From: Alphaproteobacteria bacterium
GTDB lineage: Bacteria > Pseudomonadota > Alphaproteobacteria > JACZXZ01
Direction of reading: 5' to 3'
DNA length: 40,954 bases
Assembly: GCA_035625915.1 (NCBI GenBank)
Contig: DASPOR010000052.1
Location: forward strand, 1 to 40,954
The notes below the pieces were generated by a model, which saw only the letters and a list, made by a program, of their open reading frames with translations, ran no database searches and was not told the origin of the DNA. A program made the position numbers and the translations under genes. This document shows positions 25,294 to 33,262 of this stretch, piece by piece. The number at the start of each line of letters is the position of its first letter. Position 1 is the first letter of the stretch.

Positions 25294-26073
25294 ATGCCCG
25301 TTCGCAAGGCCGATCGTCAGAGCCGAGTTAAGCTTCGCTTGACCTTTATCGCCTTGGTTGCGGGAAGTGCGGTTGGCTGCGCGCCGCTCAGCCGCCTTAG
25401 CGAGGTCGGCAATACACCCGGCCTGACCCACATCGAAGATCCGACGACTGCACCCGGCTATCGCCCGGTATCCTTGCCACAACCGGCTGTCCAGCAAGTG
25501 GATACGGGCGAGAATTCGCTTTGGCGTCCGGGTGCGCGTGCATTCTTCAAAGATCAGCGCGCGAAGCTTGTTGGTGACGTCTTGACTGTGAGTGTTAACA
25601 TCCAGGACCAGGGGCAAATCAACAACACGACGACGCGCTCGACGAAGGCCAACGAGGATGCGGCGACCCCCAACCTCTATGGGCTGGAAAGCCCCAGCTT
25701 TATCGGCAAGATTTTTCCAAAGGCCTACGATCCCAACAATCTCGTACACATGAGCAGCGACGGTTCGAGCCAAGGGACAGGCGCGGTCAGCCGCAACGAA
25801 ACAATCCAAATCAAGATGGCGGCCGTCGTGACGCAGGTCATGCCGAATGGAAATTTGGTGATTCAGGGTCGCCAGGAGATTCGGGTGAATTTCGAGGTGC
25901 GCGAACTCGTCGTCAATGGCGTGATCCGCCCAGAGGATATCGATTCGACGAACTCAATCGATTCCTCCATGATCGCCGAGGCGCGCATTTCCTATGGCGG
26001 ACGGGGCCAAATCACCGACGTGCAGCAGCCGCGCTATGGGCAGCAGATCTACGACTTCCTCTTCCCATTCTGA
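25294..26073 (+). CDS. flgH: FlgH L-ring lipoprotein
   Basis: FlgH forms the outer-membrane L ring around the rod. The ATG at 25294 has AGGAGAG 4-5 bases upstream and gives 259 residues. An ATG at 25261 lacks a Shine-Dalgarno sequence. The signal ends in SAVGC, a lipobox variant that would place the lipid on Cys. Family landmarks are SLWRPGARAFFKDQRAKLVGDVLTV, the NNTT segment, and the C-terminal VRPEDIDSTNSIDSSMIAEARISYGGRG-like block. It is the last gene of the operon. Confidence 0.95.
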   Translation: MPVRKADRQSRVKLRLTFIALVAGSAVGCAPLSRLSEVGNTPGLTHIEDPTTAPGYRPVSLPQPAVQQVDTGENSLWRPGARAFFKDQRAKLVGDVLTVSVNIQDQGQINNTTTRSTKANEDAATPNLYGLESPSFIGKIFPKAYDPNNLVHMSSDGSSQGTGAVSRNETIQIKMAAVVTQVMPNGNLVIQGRQEIRVNFEVRELVVNGVIRPEDIDSTNSIDSSMIAEARISYGGRGQITDVQQPRYGQQIYDFLFPF

Positions 26074-26396
26074 TTGAGGCTTAGGGGCGCCTCGAAGCGT
26101 CGAACGCGCACCCATATCAGTCTCAATAGGCGGCGCTTGCCTCGATCTGCCTTGCCGTGCTGATGCTGCTTCGGCACGTCTTTCGGCGCAAAGCCGTCCG
26201 ATTATCGTTCCGCTCGCCACCCGTCCGCCTGGAACGCCGATTGAGGCTTTGTCGGGCGCCGCGTCGGGTTTACACTGAGGCCGAATGGGCGGGTCGCTTG
26301 GCCGTCCCGGGACTCTCAGCCGAACACAATGTGCGTCATCCCGGCAGCCGGCCCAGCCCGCGCCAGGTTGGGTCTGTGTTTAAAGTGGAGATGGCC
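26074..26396. other. Gene-free stretch after flgH
   Basis: This 323-bp stretch has no convincing gene; an in-frame extension of the next gene reaches 26157 but lacks a signal and has Arg-rich content. A short inverted repeat GAGGC/GCCTC lies just after the flgH stop. No sigma-54 or CtrA site was found. Confidence 0.5.
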
Positions 26397-27200
26397 ATGT
26401 ACATTCGGTTGCTCGCATTCGCGATTTGCGGTGCGTCGGCATTTTCGTTGTCGAATGCGCTCGCCGCGTCACAATTACTTGGCGTCGTCGCCAGCGCCGA
26501 GCCGATCTCGATGACATGTGCCGACGGGGAATGCACGGTCGAGCTTTCCGCATTTTGCCTTGAGCGCGACCGCGCAATGCCGATCGATGGGGCGCCCTAT
26601 CGGCCGCTTGATCCCGACAAAATCACACTCGTTCTGATTGACAAGAATGGCGTGGAGAGCCGGATTTCGGACGCGCCCAATGTGCAGGTCGCAAGTGAGC
26701 GCGACTTTCACGCGGTCAAGGTAAGCGTGCCTCAGTCGATCCTGCAAGAGCACGGTGGTGCTGGCATCGCGGTTGCCGTGTCGCCCGAACTCATGCTTGC
26801 ACCCCAAGCAGTCGAGAACGATCCTCAGCCTATCACGGACGACGAAATCGTGAGGGCGCGTGAGTCGTGGCATAGCGTTGCATCGACCCTGTTCGATTCG
26901 GACTCGCATGAATTGGGTCGGGTGCGAATCTTAAATCGGCTAATCAACGCCCTGCCGTCGCAAATCGGCGTCGACCTTGCCACGAGCGACAAAATCTGGC
27001 GACAGGTCGTGAGTGATGAAATTCAGGCCGATCGATCGGACCCAATGATCGTGGAGGTCGCGTCGATTTATTCGAGTTGCCGTCTCGGTGCAACGAGCCC
27101 GTGGCCTCCAACGCTCAGGCGTTGCCTCCAAATGAACCACGATGCGATCATCGGTGGCATTAACTCCCAGTATTGGCAAGCGGTCGACACTGGCAGTTGA
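26397..27200 (+). CDS. Secreted protein of unknown function
   Basis: This 267-residue protein starts at an ATG with GTGGAG 6 bases upstream (a second in-frame ATG lies at 26391). A signal peptide ends near SNALA (about residue 22), so it is exported. The mature part begins with a small domain holding three Cys (CADGEC and AFCLERDR), then a beta-rich stretch with ITLVLIDKNGVESRI, an acidic linker (DPQPITDDEIVRARESW), and a helical C-terminal part with two more Cys (SSCRLG and RRCLQM). I recognise no family. It lies between flgH and a strong terminator inside a flagellar cluster, so a motility role is possible but unsupported. Confidence 0.75.
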   Translation: MYIRLLAFAICGASAFSLSNALAASQLLGVVASAEPISMTCADGECTVELSAFCLERDRAMPIDGAPYRPLDPDKITLVLIDKNGVESRISDAPNVQVASERDFHAVKVSVPQSILQEHGGAGIAVAVSPELMLAPQAVENDPQPITDDEIVRARESWHSVASTLFDSDSHELGRVRILNRLINALPSQIGVDLATSDKIWRQVVSDEIQADRSDPMIVEVASIYSSCRLGATSPWPPTLRRCLQMNHDAIIGGINSQYWQAVDTGS

Positions 27201-27256
27201 GCGCTCGGACAGGCCGGACCCCATGCGGTCCCCGACGCCCGCGCCCGTCACTTGGG

Positions 27257-27304
27257 GGGCGGGATAAGCGACCGGCTGCGGTCTTACCCGCCCTAATCAT
27301 TTTT
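27257..27304 (+). terminator. Rho-independent terminator after the secreted-protein gene
   Basis: A long hairpin has an outer stem GGGCGGG/CCCGCCC (27257-27263 and 27287-27293) and an inner stem GACCG/CGGTC. A TTTTT run follows at 27300-27304. It separates the plus-strand gene from the convergent dksA. Confidence 0.65.
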
Positions 27305-27326
27305 AGATGTCCGCCCGTGTCGGCGG

Positions 27327-27746
27327 TTATTCGTCCCGCTGGGTGCGCTCTAGCCGTTCGTGGCGCTCCTGCGCCTCGATACTAAGCGTTGCGATCGGTC
27401 GCGCCTCAAGACGCTTAAGACTGATCGGTTCCGCCGTCTCCTCGCAATACCCGTATGTGCCTTCCTCGATGCGTCGCAACGCATCGTCAATCTTGGCGAT
27501 CAATTTGCGTTCCCGGTCTCGCGTTCTAAGCTCGAGCGATCGGTCGGTCTCGAGCGACGCACGGTCCGCGATGTCAGGCTCCTGGAGGCTCTCCTCCTGG
27601 AGATGGGCCAAGGTTTGCGACGAGTCCCGCAGCAGCTCGTCCCGCCAGCGCAAGAGCTTCTGGCGGAAGTATTCCCGCTGCATTTCATTCATGAAGGGCT
27701 CTCGCTCGTGCGGCCGATAATCTGGTGGAAGCGTAGGCCGAATCAT
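27327..27746 (-). CDS. dksA: DksA transcription factor, one-cysteine form
   Basis: DksA binds RNA polymerase and works with ppGpp to retune transcription. This 139-residue protein has the coiled-coil tip motif DIADRA (Asp 58, Asp 61, Ala 63) and the globular segment YGYCEETAEPISLKRLEARPIATLSIEAQERHE. Only one of the four zinc-binding Cys remains (Cys 101); the others are Thr, Ser and Ala. This loss is common in alphaproteobacterial DksA, so the protein is probably functional without zinc. It lies 115 bp downstream of fliX and has its own sigma-70-like promoter. Confidence 0.93.
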   Translation of the reverse strand: MIRPTLPPDYRPHEREPFMNEMQREYFRQKLLRWRDELLRDSSQTLAHLQEESLQEPDIADRASLETDRSLELRTRDRERKLIAKIDDALRRIEEGTYGYCEETAEPISLKRLEARPIATLSIEAQERHERLERTQRDE

Positions 27747-27783
27747 TCCGTCACTCCAAACCCCCGAAACTCAAGTCGGCGGC

Positions 27784-27812
27784 ACTATAGGGAGGTGAGC
27801 CGAGGGCATCAA
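27784..27812 (-). promoter_or_regulatory. Sigma-70-type promoter for dksA
   Basis: On the minus strand TTGATG, a 17-base spacer and TATAGT (5 of 6 to consensus). The -10 element lies about 38 bp before the dksA start, so dksA can be transcribed independently of fliX. Confidence 0.65.
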
Positions 27813-27861
27813 GAGAACAAGGAGGCTTGACATTTCAAATCACTGTGGCGAGACGCCTGCA

Positions 27862-28278
27862 TCAAGAAAGTTGACGTAATTTCGCTATCTCCACCTTGGC
27901 GCGTAGTTCGATTTCGCCAAGGATCTCCGTCAGCTTTGGGTCCTCGAGGTCCTCCTTCAACTCTTCCGCCAAGCGCCCGAGTCTTTCGAGGTGGCCGCGG
28001 GGAATGAAGCCAAGGAGAAGGCCCGTGCGGACTTCCTCGAGCTGATCGAGCACGGCATTCGCGCGTACCTTCGGCGGGTGCTTGCTGAGAACGTCCGCCG
28101 TCACTTCCTGAAGTGCAAGAAGGGCTTCGACCGCGGTCATCGGGGCCTTGGCGGTAATTCCAATGGCCTCCGCTTCGTCGGCCCCTTCAAGGACGAAGCC
28201 AGCGCCAGTGCTTCCGCGGGTACGCTCACTTCTGCGGACGGTGCCGGCTCTCAGGGAATTGATCGGATCGACTTTCAT
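27862..28278 (-). CDS. fliX: FliX flagellar assembly regulator
   Basis: FliX links basal-body assembly to FlbD activity in Caulobacter, controlling sigma-54 flagellar genes. The 138-residue protein has the family's N-terminal MKVDPINSLRAG, the central MTAVEALLALQEV, and the C-terminal half with EVRTGLLLGFIPRGHLERLGRLAEEL. It is divergent from flgI, the same arrangement as in Caulobacter. A perfect CtrA box lies 54 bp upstream. Confidence 0.93.
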   Translation of the reverse strand: MKVDPINSLRAGTVRRSERTRGSTGAGFVLEGADEAEAIGITAKAPMTAVEALLALQEVTADVLSKHPPKVRANAVLDQLEEVRTGLLLGFIPRGHLERLGRLAEELKEDLEDPKLTEILGEIELRAKVEIAKLRQLS

Positions 28279-28332
28279 GAGATCGCGAAGCGCCCCTTGT
28301 GGCGGTAGCGCGCCGAGAGTGGGCCGTTATCA

Positions 28333-28347
28333 TTAAAAACGGCTTAA
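28333..28347 (-). promoter_or_regulatory. Perfect CtrA box upstream of fliX
   Basis: Plus strand TTAA-AAACGGC-TTAA, an exact TTAA-N7-TTAA match in the fliX/flgI intergenic region. Toward fliX the box is followed by ATAAC two bases later, the same offset as the ATAAT after the fhlX box. Confidence 0.75.
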
Positions 28348-28470
28348 TCGGCAACCCTGACCGGCAAGTGTTGCCGCCCACCCGGTATGGCTTGCCCCTC
28401 AGCCCACTTAGCGCACCCGTAGCCAAACCGAATTTTCCTTTAAATCAACAGCTTACCTGCGGCACACCGC

Positions 28471-28486
28471 TGGCACGACTTTCGCT
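28471..28486 (+). promoter_or_regulatory. Sigma-54 promoter for flgI
   Basis: TGGCACGACTTTCGCT has GG and GC separated by 10 bases and differs from the consensus by TCGC for TTGC. It lies 46 bp before the chosen flgI start, almost the same distance as at flgF. Confidence 0.7.
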
Positions 28487-28532
28487 ATCCATCTTGCCGG
28501 GCCCCATAGCGATTGTGACCGGATCAAATCCG

Positions 28533-29708
28533 ATGGCGTGTTTTCAAATCGACCGTCCCCCCTGCTCTGCCGGCTGCTGGCTGCGCGCGCGGCACACAAT
28601 ACACCTCGTCGCAGCGCTCGCCGTGGCGCTCGTGACAATTTTCGCGAACGCGGACGCCAATGCTGCATCGCGGATCAAGGACATAGCCGAATTTGAGGGT
28701 ATTCGTGACAACCAACTCATCGGATACGGCCTTGCTGTCGGGCTGAACGGCACCGGCGACACGATCCGCAATTCGCCGTTCACCCTACAAAGCCTGGTTG
28801 GCATGCTCGAGCGGTTGGGCGTCAACGTACGCAATATCACCATGGACACCAAAAACGTTGCGGCGGTCATGGTGACGGCGACACTGCCTCCCTTCACGCA
28901 CCAAGGCGGGCGCATCGACGTGCGGGTCAGCGCCATGGGCGACGCCACGAGTCTGCAGGGGGGCACGTTGCTCGTCACCCCGATGCTTGGCGCCGATGGC
29001 GAGGTTTACGGTGTCGCACAAGGCTCGATCGCGATTGCCGGATTTGCAGCGCAAGGACAAGCACAATCGGTTACACGCAACGTGCCAACGTCCGGCACGA
29101 TTTCCAATGGCGCCATTGTCGAGCGCGAAATCAACTTCCAGCTTGCCAATCTCCACACGATCCGGCTCGCGCTTCGCAATCCGGACCTCACGACCGCGCG
29201 CCGGGTAGCCGAAGCGGTCAATGGCTATCTGCATACGGCGACCGCGCGCGTGATCGACGCCACCACGGTAAACGTCCAAACACCGGATAACTTCCAGGGT
29301 GAGATTCCAACGCTCCTCGCCGAGATCGAACAACTCAAAGTCGAGCCGGACATGACCGCCCGCGTGATTATCGACGAAACCGCCGGTGTCATCGTCATGG
29401 GCGACATGGTGCGCGTCAATCGCGTCGCAATCGCCCAGGGCAACCTGACGATCCGCATCACCGAGACGCCGCAAGTGTCGCAGCCCACGCCCTTTTCGCA
29501 GGGCGGGACGACGGTAACAGTGCCGCGAACGAATGTGCAGGTCGACGAGCAGAAGGACCGCAAGCTCGCAGTACTCGACTCGGGCGTGAGCCTCCACGAA
29601 CTCGTCAACGGCCTGAACGCGCTTGGCGTCGGCCCGCGCGACCTGATCTCAATCCTCCAATCGATCAAAGCCGCCGGGGCGCTCCAGGCGGACATCGAGG
29701 TGCGCTGA
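28533..29708 (+). CDS. flgI: FlgI P-ring protein
   Basis: FlgI forms the periplasmic P ring around the rod. The ATG at 28533 gives 391 residues with a signal peptide ending near ANADANA (about residue 47). A longer reading from 28299 would run across the CtrA box and the sigma-54 promoter, and is rejected. Family landmarks are RIKDIAEFEGIRDNQLIGYGLAVGLNGTGD, PFTLQSLVGMLERLGVNV, KNVAAVMVTATLPPF, RIDVRVSAMGDA, and the C-terminal GVSLHELVNGLNALGVGPRDLISILQSIKAAGAL. It overlaps flgJ by one base. Confidence 0.96.
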   Translation: MACFQIDRPPCSAGCWLRARHTIHLVAALAVALVTIFANADANAASRIKDIAEFEGIRDNQLIGYGLAVGLNGTGDTIRNSPFTLQSLVGMLERLGVNVRNITMDTKNVAAVMVTATLPPFTHQGGRIDVRVSAMGDATSLQGGTLLVTPMLGADGEVYGVAQGSIAIAGFAAQGQAQSVTRNVPTSGTISNGAIVEREINFQLANLHTIRLALRNPDLTTARRVAEAVNGYLHTATARVIDATTVNVQTPDNFQGEIPTLLAEIEQLKVEPDMTARVIIDETAGVIVMGDMVRVNRVAIAQGNLTIRITETPQVSQPTPFSQGGTTVTVPRTNVQVDEQKDRKLAVLDSGVSLHELVNGLNALGVGPRDLISILQSIKAAGALQADIEVR

Positions 29709-30040
29709 TGTTCAACCCCAATCCCGCGGATGTTGGCGCGATCATCCTCCCGCCCACCCCCGCGCTATCCGCCCTCAAGGCTGCGACTGCACCGGGCACA
29801 GGCGCCAACGACGCCGACAAGACGGCCACCGAGTTCGAGGCGATGGCGCTTGGCGAATTCATATCCGCCATGTTCACGACCCCGGAAAAGGGCATGTTTT
29901 CCGGCGGAAATGCCGGGCAAATCTACCGCTCGCTCCTCACGCAGGAATACGGCAAGGCCATTGCGAAAGCCGGCGGCCTCGGCATCGCAAAAGAGGTCAA
30001 GCGGGAGATCCTCAAGCTTCAGGAGGTACAAAAGCGATGA
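29708..30040 (+). CDS. flgJ: FlgJ rod-binding protein without muramidase
   Basis: FlgJ caps the growing rod. This 110-residue protein has only the N-terminal rod-binding domain (about 38-105, ATEFEAMALGEFISAMFTT, then GGNAGQIYRSLLTQEYGKAIAKAGGLGIA). The C-terminal muramidase domain of enteric FlgJ is absent, as usual in alphaproteobacteria, so a separate lytic enzyme is expected elsewhere. It starts in a TGATG overlap with flgI and ends in an ATGA overlap with the next gene. Confidence 0.92.
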   Translation: MFNPNPADVGAIILPPTPALSALKAATAPGTGANDADKTATEFEAMALGEFISAMFTTPEKGMFSGGNAGQIYRSLLTQEYGKAIAKAGGLGIAKEVKREILKLQEVQKR

Positions 30041-30486
30041 CAGCGAATAATCCGGTGGGCGACCTGATCGCCCTTGCGGAACGGCTCTCGAGCCTCTTGG
30101 AGAAAGAGACGACGTTCCTGGCCGGCGCGCGCGTCCGCGAGATCGAAGCCATGCAGATCGACAAGGTTCAGATCGCAAGTGGCTTTGAAGCGCAGGTTGC
30201 CCTCCTCAACGGCAACCGCAAGCCCCTTGACGACGCGGAACCGGGGTTAAGGTCAAAACTCATGGGCGTCATGTCGCGCGCGCGCAAAGCCATCGCCGAG
30301 AATGCTCGCGTGCTCCGTGCCGCGCGCGATGCCAACCAGAAACTACTCAACGCAATCTATCGCGCCCTTTCCGAGCGAGAACGAAAACTCGGCGTCTACA
30401 CGGCGACCGGTGGTGTGAGCACGAGCGTTTACACTAGGCATCCCGCCGCCAAGGCGGTCCCGCTCTCGATCGATCAGCGCCTATAG
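30037..30486 (+). CDS. FlgN-like export chaperone
   Basis: This 149-residue protein is mainly helical (about 5-120) with a short tail. FlgN chaperones FlgK and FlgL before export. The position here, directly before flgK and flgL, and the helical pattern (LIALAERLSSLLEKETTFLAGARVREIEAM and LMGVMSRARKAIAENARVLRAARDANQKLLNAI) fit this role. It overlaps flgJ by four bases. Family membership rests on shape and location more than on fixed motifs. Confidence 0.75.
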   Translation: MTANNPVGDLIALAERLSSLLEKETTFLAGARVREIEAMQIDKVQIASGFEAQVALLNGNRKPLDDAEPGLRSKLMGVMSRARKAIAENARVLRAARDANQKLLNAIYRALSERERKLGVYTATGGVSTSVYTRHPAAKAVPLSIDQRL

Positions 30487-30519
30487 CAACGATCGGCAAC
30501 TCCCGGCAAGGCGGATCAC

Positions 30520-32280
30520 ATGGGTCTTGAGATCGCACTCAGCAACGCACTCTCCGGATTGCAGGCGAATCAGACGGCGCTTCAAATCACGTCGAACAAC
30601 GTGTCGAACGCGCAGACGCCCGGCTATTCCGCGGAGACGGTCGCATTCAACTCTGTGTCGGTGGATGGAGAGGGTGCGGGCGTCGATATCGGCGCCGTCA
30701 CGCGTAATGTAAGTCAGCAACTCCTCGCAGCGGTGGTCAACGAGACCTCGGCCCAGAGTTTCGCGCAAACGACGAGCGACCAACTCTCGCAGCTCCAAGA
30801 CTACATGGGAAATCCTAACAACAGCTCTTCGATCGCAAGTCAACTCTCCGGTCTCGCGACGGCGCTCCAAAGCCTTGCCACCACGCCGTCCGGCTCCAGC
30901 GAGCAGATGCAGGTCGTGGCGGCCGCACAACAAACGGCGCAAACCTTCAACACCCTTGCGCAGAATGTCCAAGCGTTGCGGGCAGACACCGACCAATCGA
31001 TCCAGAACGCGGTCAATGATGCGCAAACTCAGCTTGCGACGATCCAACAGCTCAACACGCAGATCCGGCAGCTCAACGCGCTCGGCCAATCGACCGTCAA
31101 TCTCCAGGATCAGGAGGATGTCGCCGTAAATGCACTAGCTGGCGATATGAACATCACGACGGTCCAACGATCGGACGGTACCATCGGCGTTTATACCACG
31201 ACCGGCGTGGCACTTCTCGACGGCACCGGTCCAGCGCCGACCCTCACTCACGCCGCGGTCAGCAGCATGGGTCCGAATGTTACCTATCCCGGCGGCGGCA
31301 TCAACGGCATCATGCTCAATGGCGTTGATATCACGAGCCAGATCACGGGTGGTTCGATAGGCGCACTCCTGCAGCTTCGCGACACGACGCTGCCTCAAGT
31401 CGGCCAGCAGCTCGACGCTCTCGCAAATACGACGATCGGACAGCTCAACGCGATACATAACTCAGGCACATCGGTGCCCGCGGCCAATAGTTTGACGAGT
31501 GCGACGACCGGCCTGACGGCGGCGACTGCGTTCACGGGGACCGGAACCGTGCGAATCGCCATTGTCGACCAGAACGGCAATGCGGTGGCAGCACCGCTCG
31601 ACCTCGATATCTCGACGGTTACCAACGTCGGTCAATTGATAAGTGCCATCAATACGGGGCTCGGCGGTGCCGGAACTGCGGCACTCGTCAATGGTCAGTT
31701 GACGATCAGCGCCAACAACGCCGCAAACGGGGTTGCGATCAATCAGGAGGACACCAACGTCAATGCGTCCGGTCAAGGATTTTCAACCTTCCTCGGCATG
31801 AACAACTTATTCGTTGCGAACCCTGCGGTGAGTACCGCCCTCACCATGGCGGTTCGCCCAGACATCGCAGCCGATCCGAATATCGTTTCGACGGGCACCC
31901 TCGTGACGGGCGCCGTCGCCGTCGGCGCCAACGCCGTGGCGCCGAGCGACAATTCGATCGCACAAAGCATGGCGAACATGTTCAACAATGCAGTGAGCAT
32001 TCCAGCCGCCGGAGGGCTGGGTGCCGCGAACACCACGGTCGGCGACTACGCGAGCCAGATCATCGGAAATGCCGCCGTGCAGTCCTCGACCGCTCAAAAT
32101 ACAGCAAGCTATCAGTCGTCTCTCCTCCAGAACATCCAGAACAAGGAAAGTTCCTTGAGCGGGGTCAACGTCGACCAGGAGATGTCAAACCTGATCGTCT
32201 ACCAAAACGCCTATTCCGCCTCGGCGCGCGTAATTTCCGTCATCGACGCGATGTTTCAAACCCTCGAGCAAATCCAGTAA
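30520..32280 (+). CDS. flgK: FlgK hook-filament junction protein
   Basis: FlgK (HAP1) joins hook to filament. The 586-residue protein has the N-terminal axial signature MGLEIALSNALSGLQANQTALQITSNNVSNAQTPGYS and the C-terminal coiled coil with SGVNVDQEMSNLIVYQNAYSASARVI. The long middle is rich in Thr, Asn, Ala and Gly, and has only five charged residues per long stretch, as is common for surface-exposed domains. Coupled to the FlgN-like gene 33 bp upstream and flgL 13 bp downstream. Confidence 0.95.
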   Translation: MGLEIALSNALSGLQANQTALQITSNNVSNAQTPGYSAETVAFNSVSVDGEGAGVDIGAVTRNVSQQLLAAVVNETSAQSFAQTTSDQLSQLQDYMGNPNNSSSIASQLSGLATALQSLATTPSGSSEQMQVVAAAQQTAQTFNTLAQNVQALRADTDQSIQNAVNDAQTQLATIQQLNTQIRQLNALGQSTVNLQDQEDVAVNALAGDMNITTVQRSDGTIGVYTTTGVALLDGTGPAPTLTHAAVSSMGPNVTYPGGGINGIMLNGVDITSQITGGSIGALLQLRDTTLPQVGQQLDALANTTIGQLNAIHNSGTSVPAANSLTSATTGLTAATAFTGTGTVRIAIVDQNGNAVAAPLDLDISTVTNVGQLISAINTGLGGAGTAALVNGQLTISANNAANGVAINQEDTNVNASGQGFSTFLGMNNLFVANPAVSTALTMAVRPDIAADPNIVSTGTLVTGAVAVGANAVAPSDNSIAQSMANMFNNAVSIPAAGGLGAANTTVGDYASQIIGNAAVQSSTAQNTASYQSSLLQNIQNKESSLSGVNVDQEMSNLIVYQNAYSASARVISVIDAMFQTLEQIQ

Positions 32281-32293
32281 CCGGGATTGATCC

Positions 32294-33229
32294 ATGACGA
32301 CCAGGGTATCTGATTTCGGCCAGAATGCGCTCACGCAATACCAAATGATGCAGTTGGAGACGCAAGTCTCCAATTTGCAAGCTCAAATCGGTAGCGGCCA
32401 AACATCGCAAACATTCGACGGCATAGCGCCCAATGCGCAGCGCCTCGTCAATCTGCAGGCGGATAATTCGAATGTCACCCAGTATCTCGCGGACACCAAT
32501 CTTGCGACCCAACGTCTGACCTCGCAGCAGAACACCGTTACCTCGCTTCTCAGCCTTGCGACCAACGTTCAGACGCTTCTCGTAAACGCGAGCAATTCCA
32601 ACAATGCATCGAGCGTGGCCTTGAATCAGTCTGCACAGAGCCAGCTTCAGGAAGTGGCAGGACTTCTCAATACGCAGTTCGAGGGACAATACCTCTTTTC
32701 AGGCACGGCATCGAACACACCCCCGGTCAATCTTTCCGCACCTGGCTTCAGCCCACCGGGCAACACCTACCCGAGCACGCCCGACACCGCCTATTACCAG
32801 GGCAACAACACCAGTCTTTCCGTTCAAGCCGACGACAATTTCAACGTTCAATACGGCGCATCGGCGAACGCACCGGGTTTCGAGGAACTAATTCGAGCGC
32901 TCAACTTGGCAGCCACCACCGATACGGTTTCTGGCCAAGTCGATACGCAACGCCTTCAGGAAGCACTCGGCGTGATCAAGCAGTCGATCAGCGATATCAC
33001 GAACGTTCAGGCCACCTTGGGCGTGCAACAAAGCGTCCTTTCGAACACGCAAACGACACAGAATCAGGTTCAATTGCAGCTTCAGCAGAACGTCGGCGAC
33101 ATCCAGAACGTCGACGTCGCGCAAGTGGCGACCAGCCTCAGCGCTGCGCAAAACAACCTGGAATCGAGCTTTGCGGTAACCGCGCGGTTGAGCCAGCTCA
33201 GCCTCATCAATTTTCTGCCGGTTCCGTGA
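32294..33229 (+). CDS. flgL: FlgL hook-filament junction protein
   Basis: FlgL (HAP3) sits between FlgK and flagellin. The 311-residue protein has the flagellin-like N-terminus (QMMQLETQVSNLQAQIGSGQ with the LQADNSNVTQYLADTNLATQRL helix), the segment FEGQYLFSGTASNTPPV typical of FlgL, and a C-terminal helix VAQVATSLSAAQNNLESSFAVTARLSQLSLINFL. It follows flgK by 13 bp and is followed by fliW. Confidence 0.94.
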   Translation: MTTRVSDFGQNALTQYQMMQLETQVSNLQAQIGSGQTSQTFDGIAPNAQRLVNLQADNSNVTQYLADTNLATQRLTSQQNTVTSLLSLATNVQTLLVNASNSNNASSVALNQSAQSQLQEVAGLLNTQFEGQYLFSGTASNTPPVNLSAPGFSPPGNTYPSTPDTAYYQGNNTSLSVQADDNFNVQYGASANAPGFEELIRALNLAATTDTVSGQVDTQRLQEALGVIKQSISDITNVQATLGVQQSVLSNTQTTQNQVQLQLQQNVGDIQNVDVAQVATSLSAAQNNLESSFAVTARLSQLSLINFLPVP

Positions 33230-33262
33230 GGGCAAGTCGCTGAAGACAGATAAAGGAACGGA

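Noticed and set aside
28299-28532. In-frame N-terminal extension of flgI
   Set aside because: It would cross the sigma-54 promoter and CtrA box and removes the signal peptide from the N-terminus.
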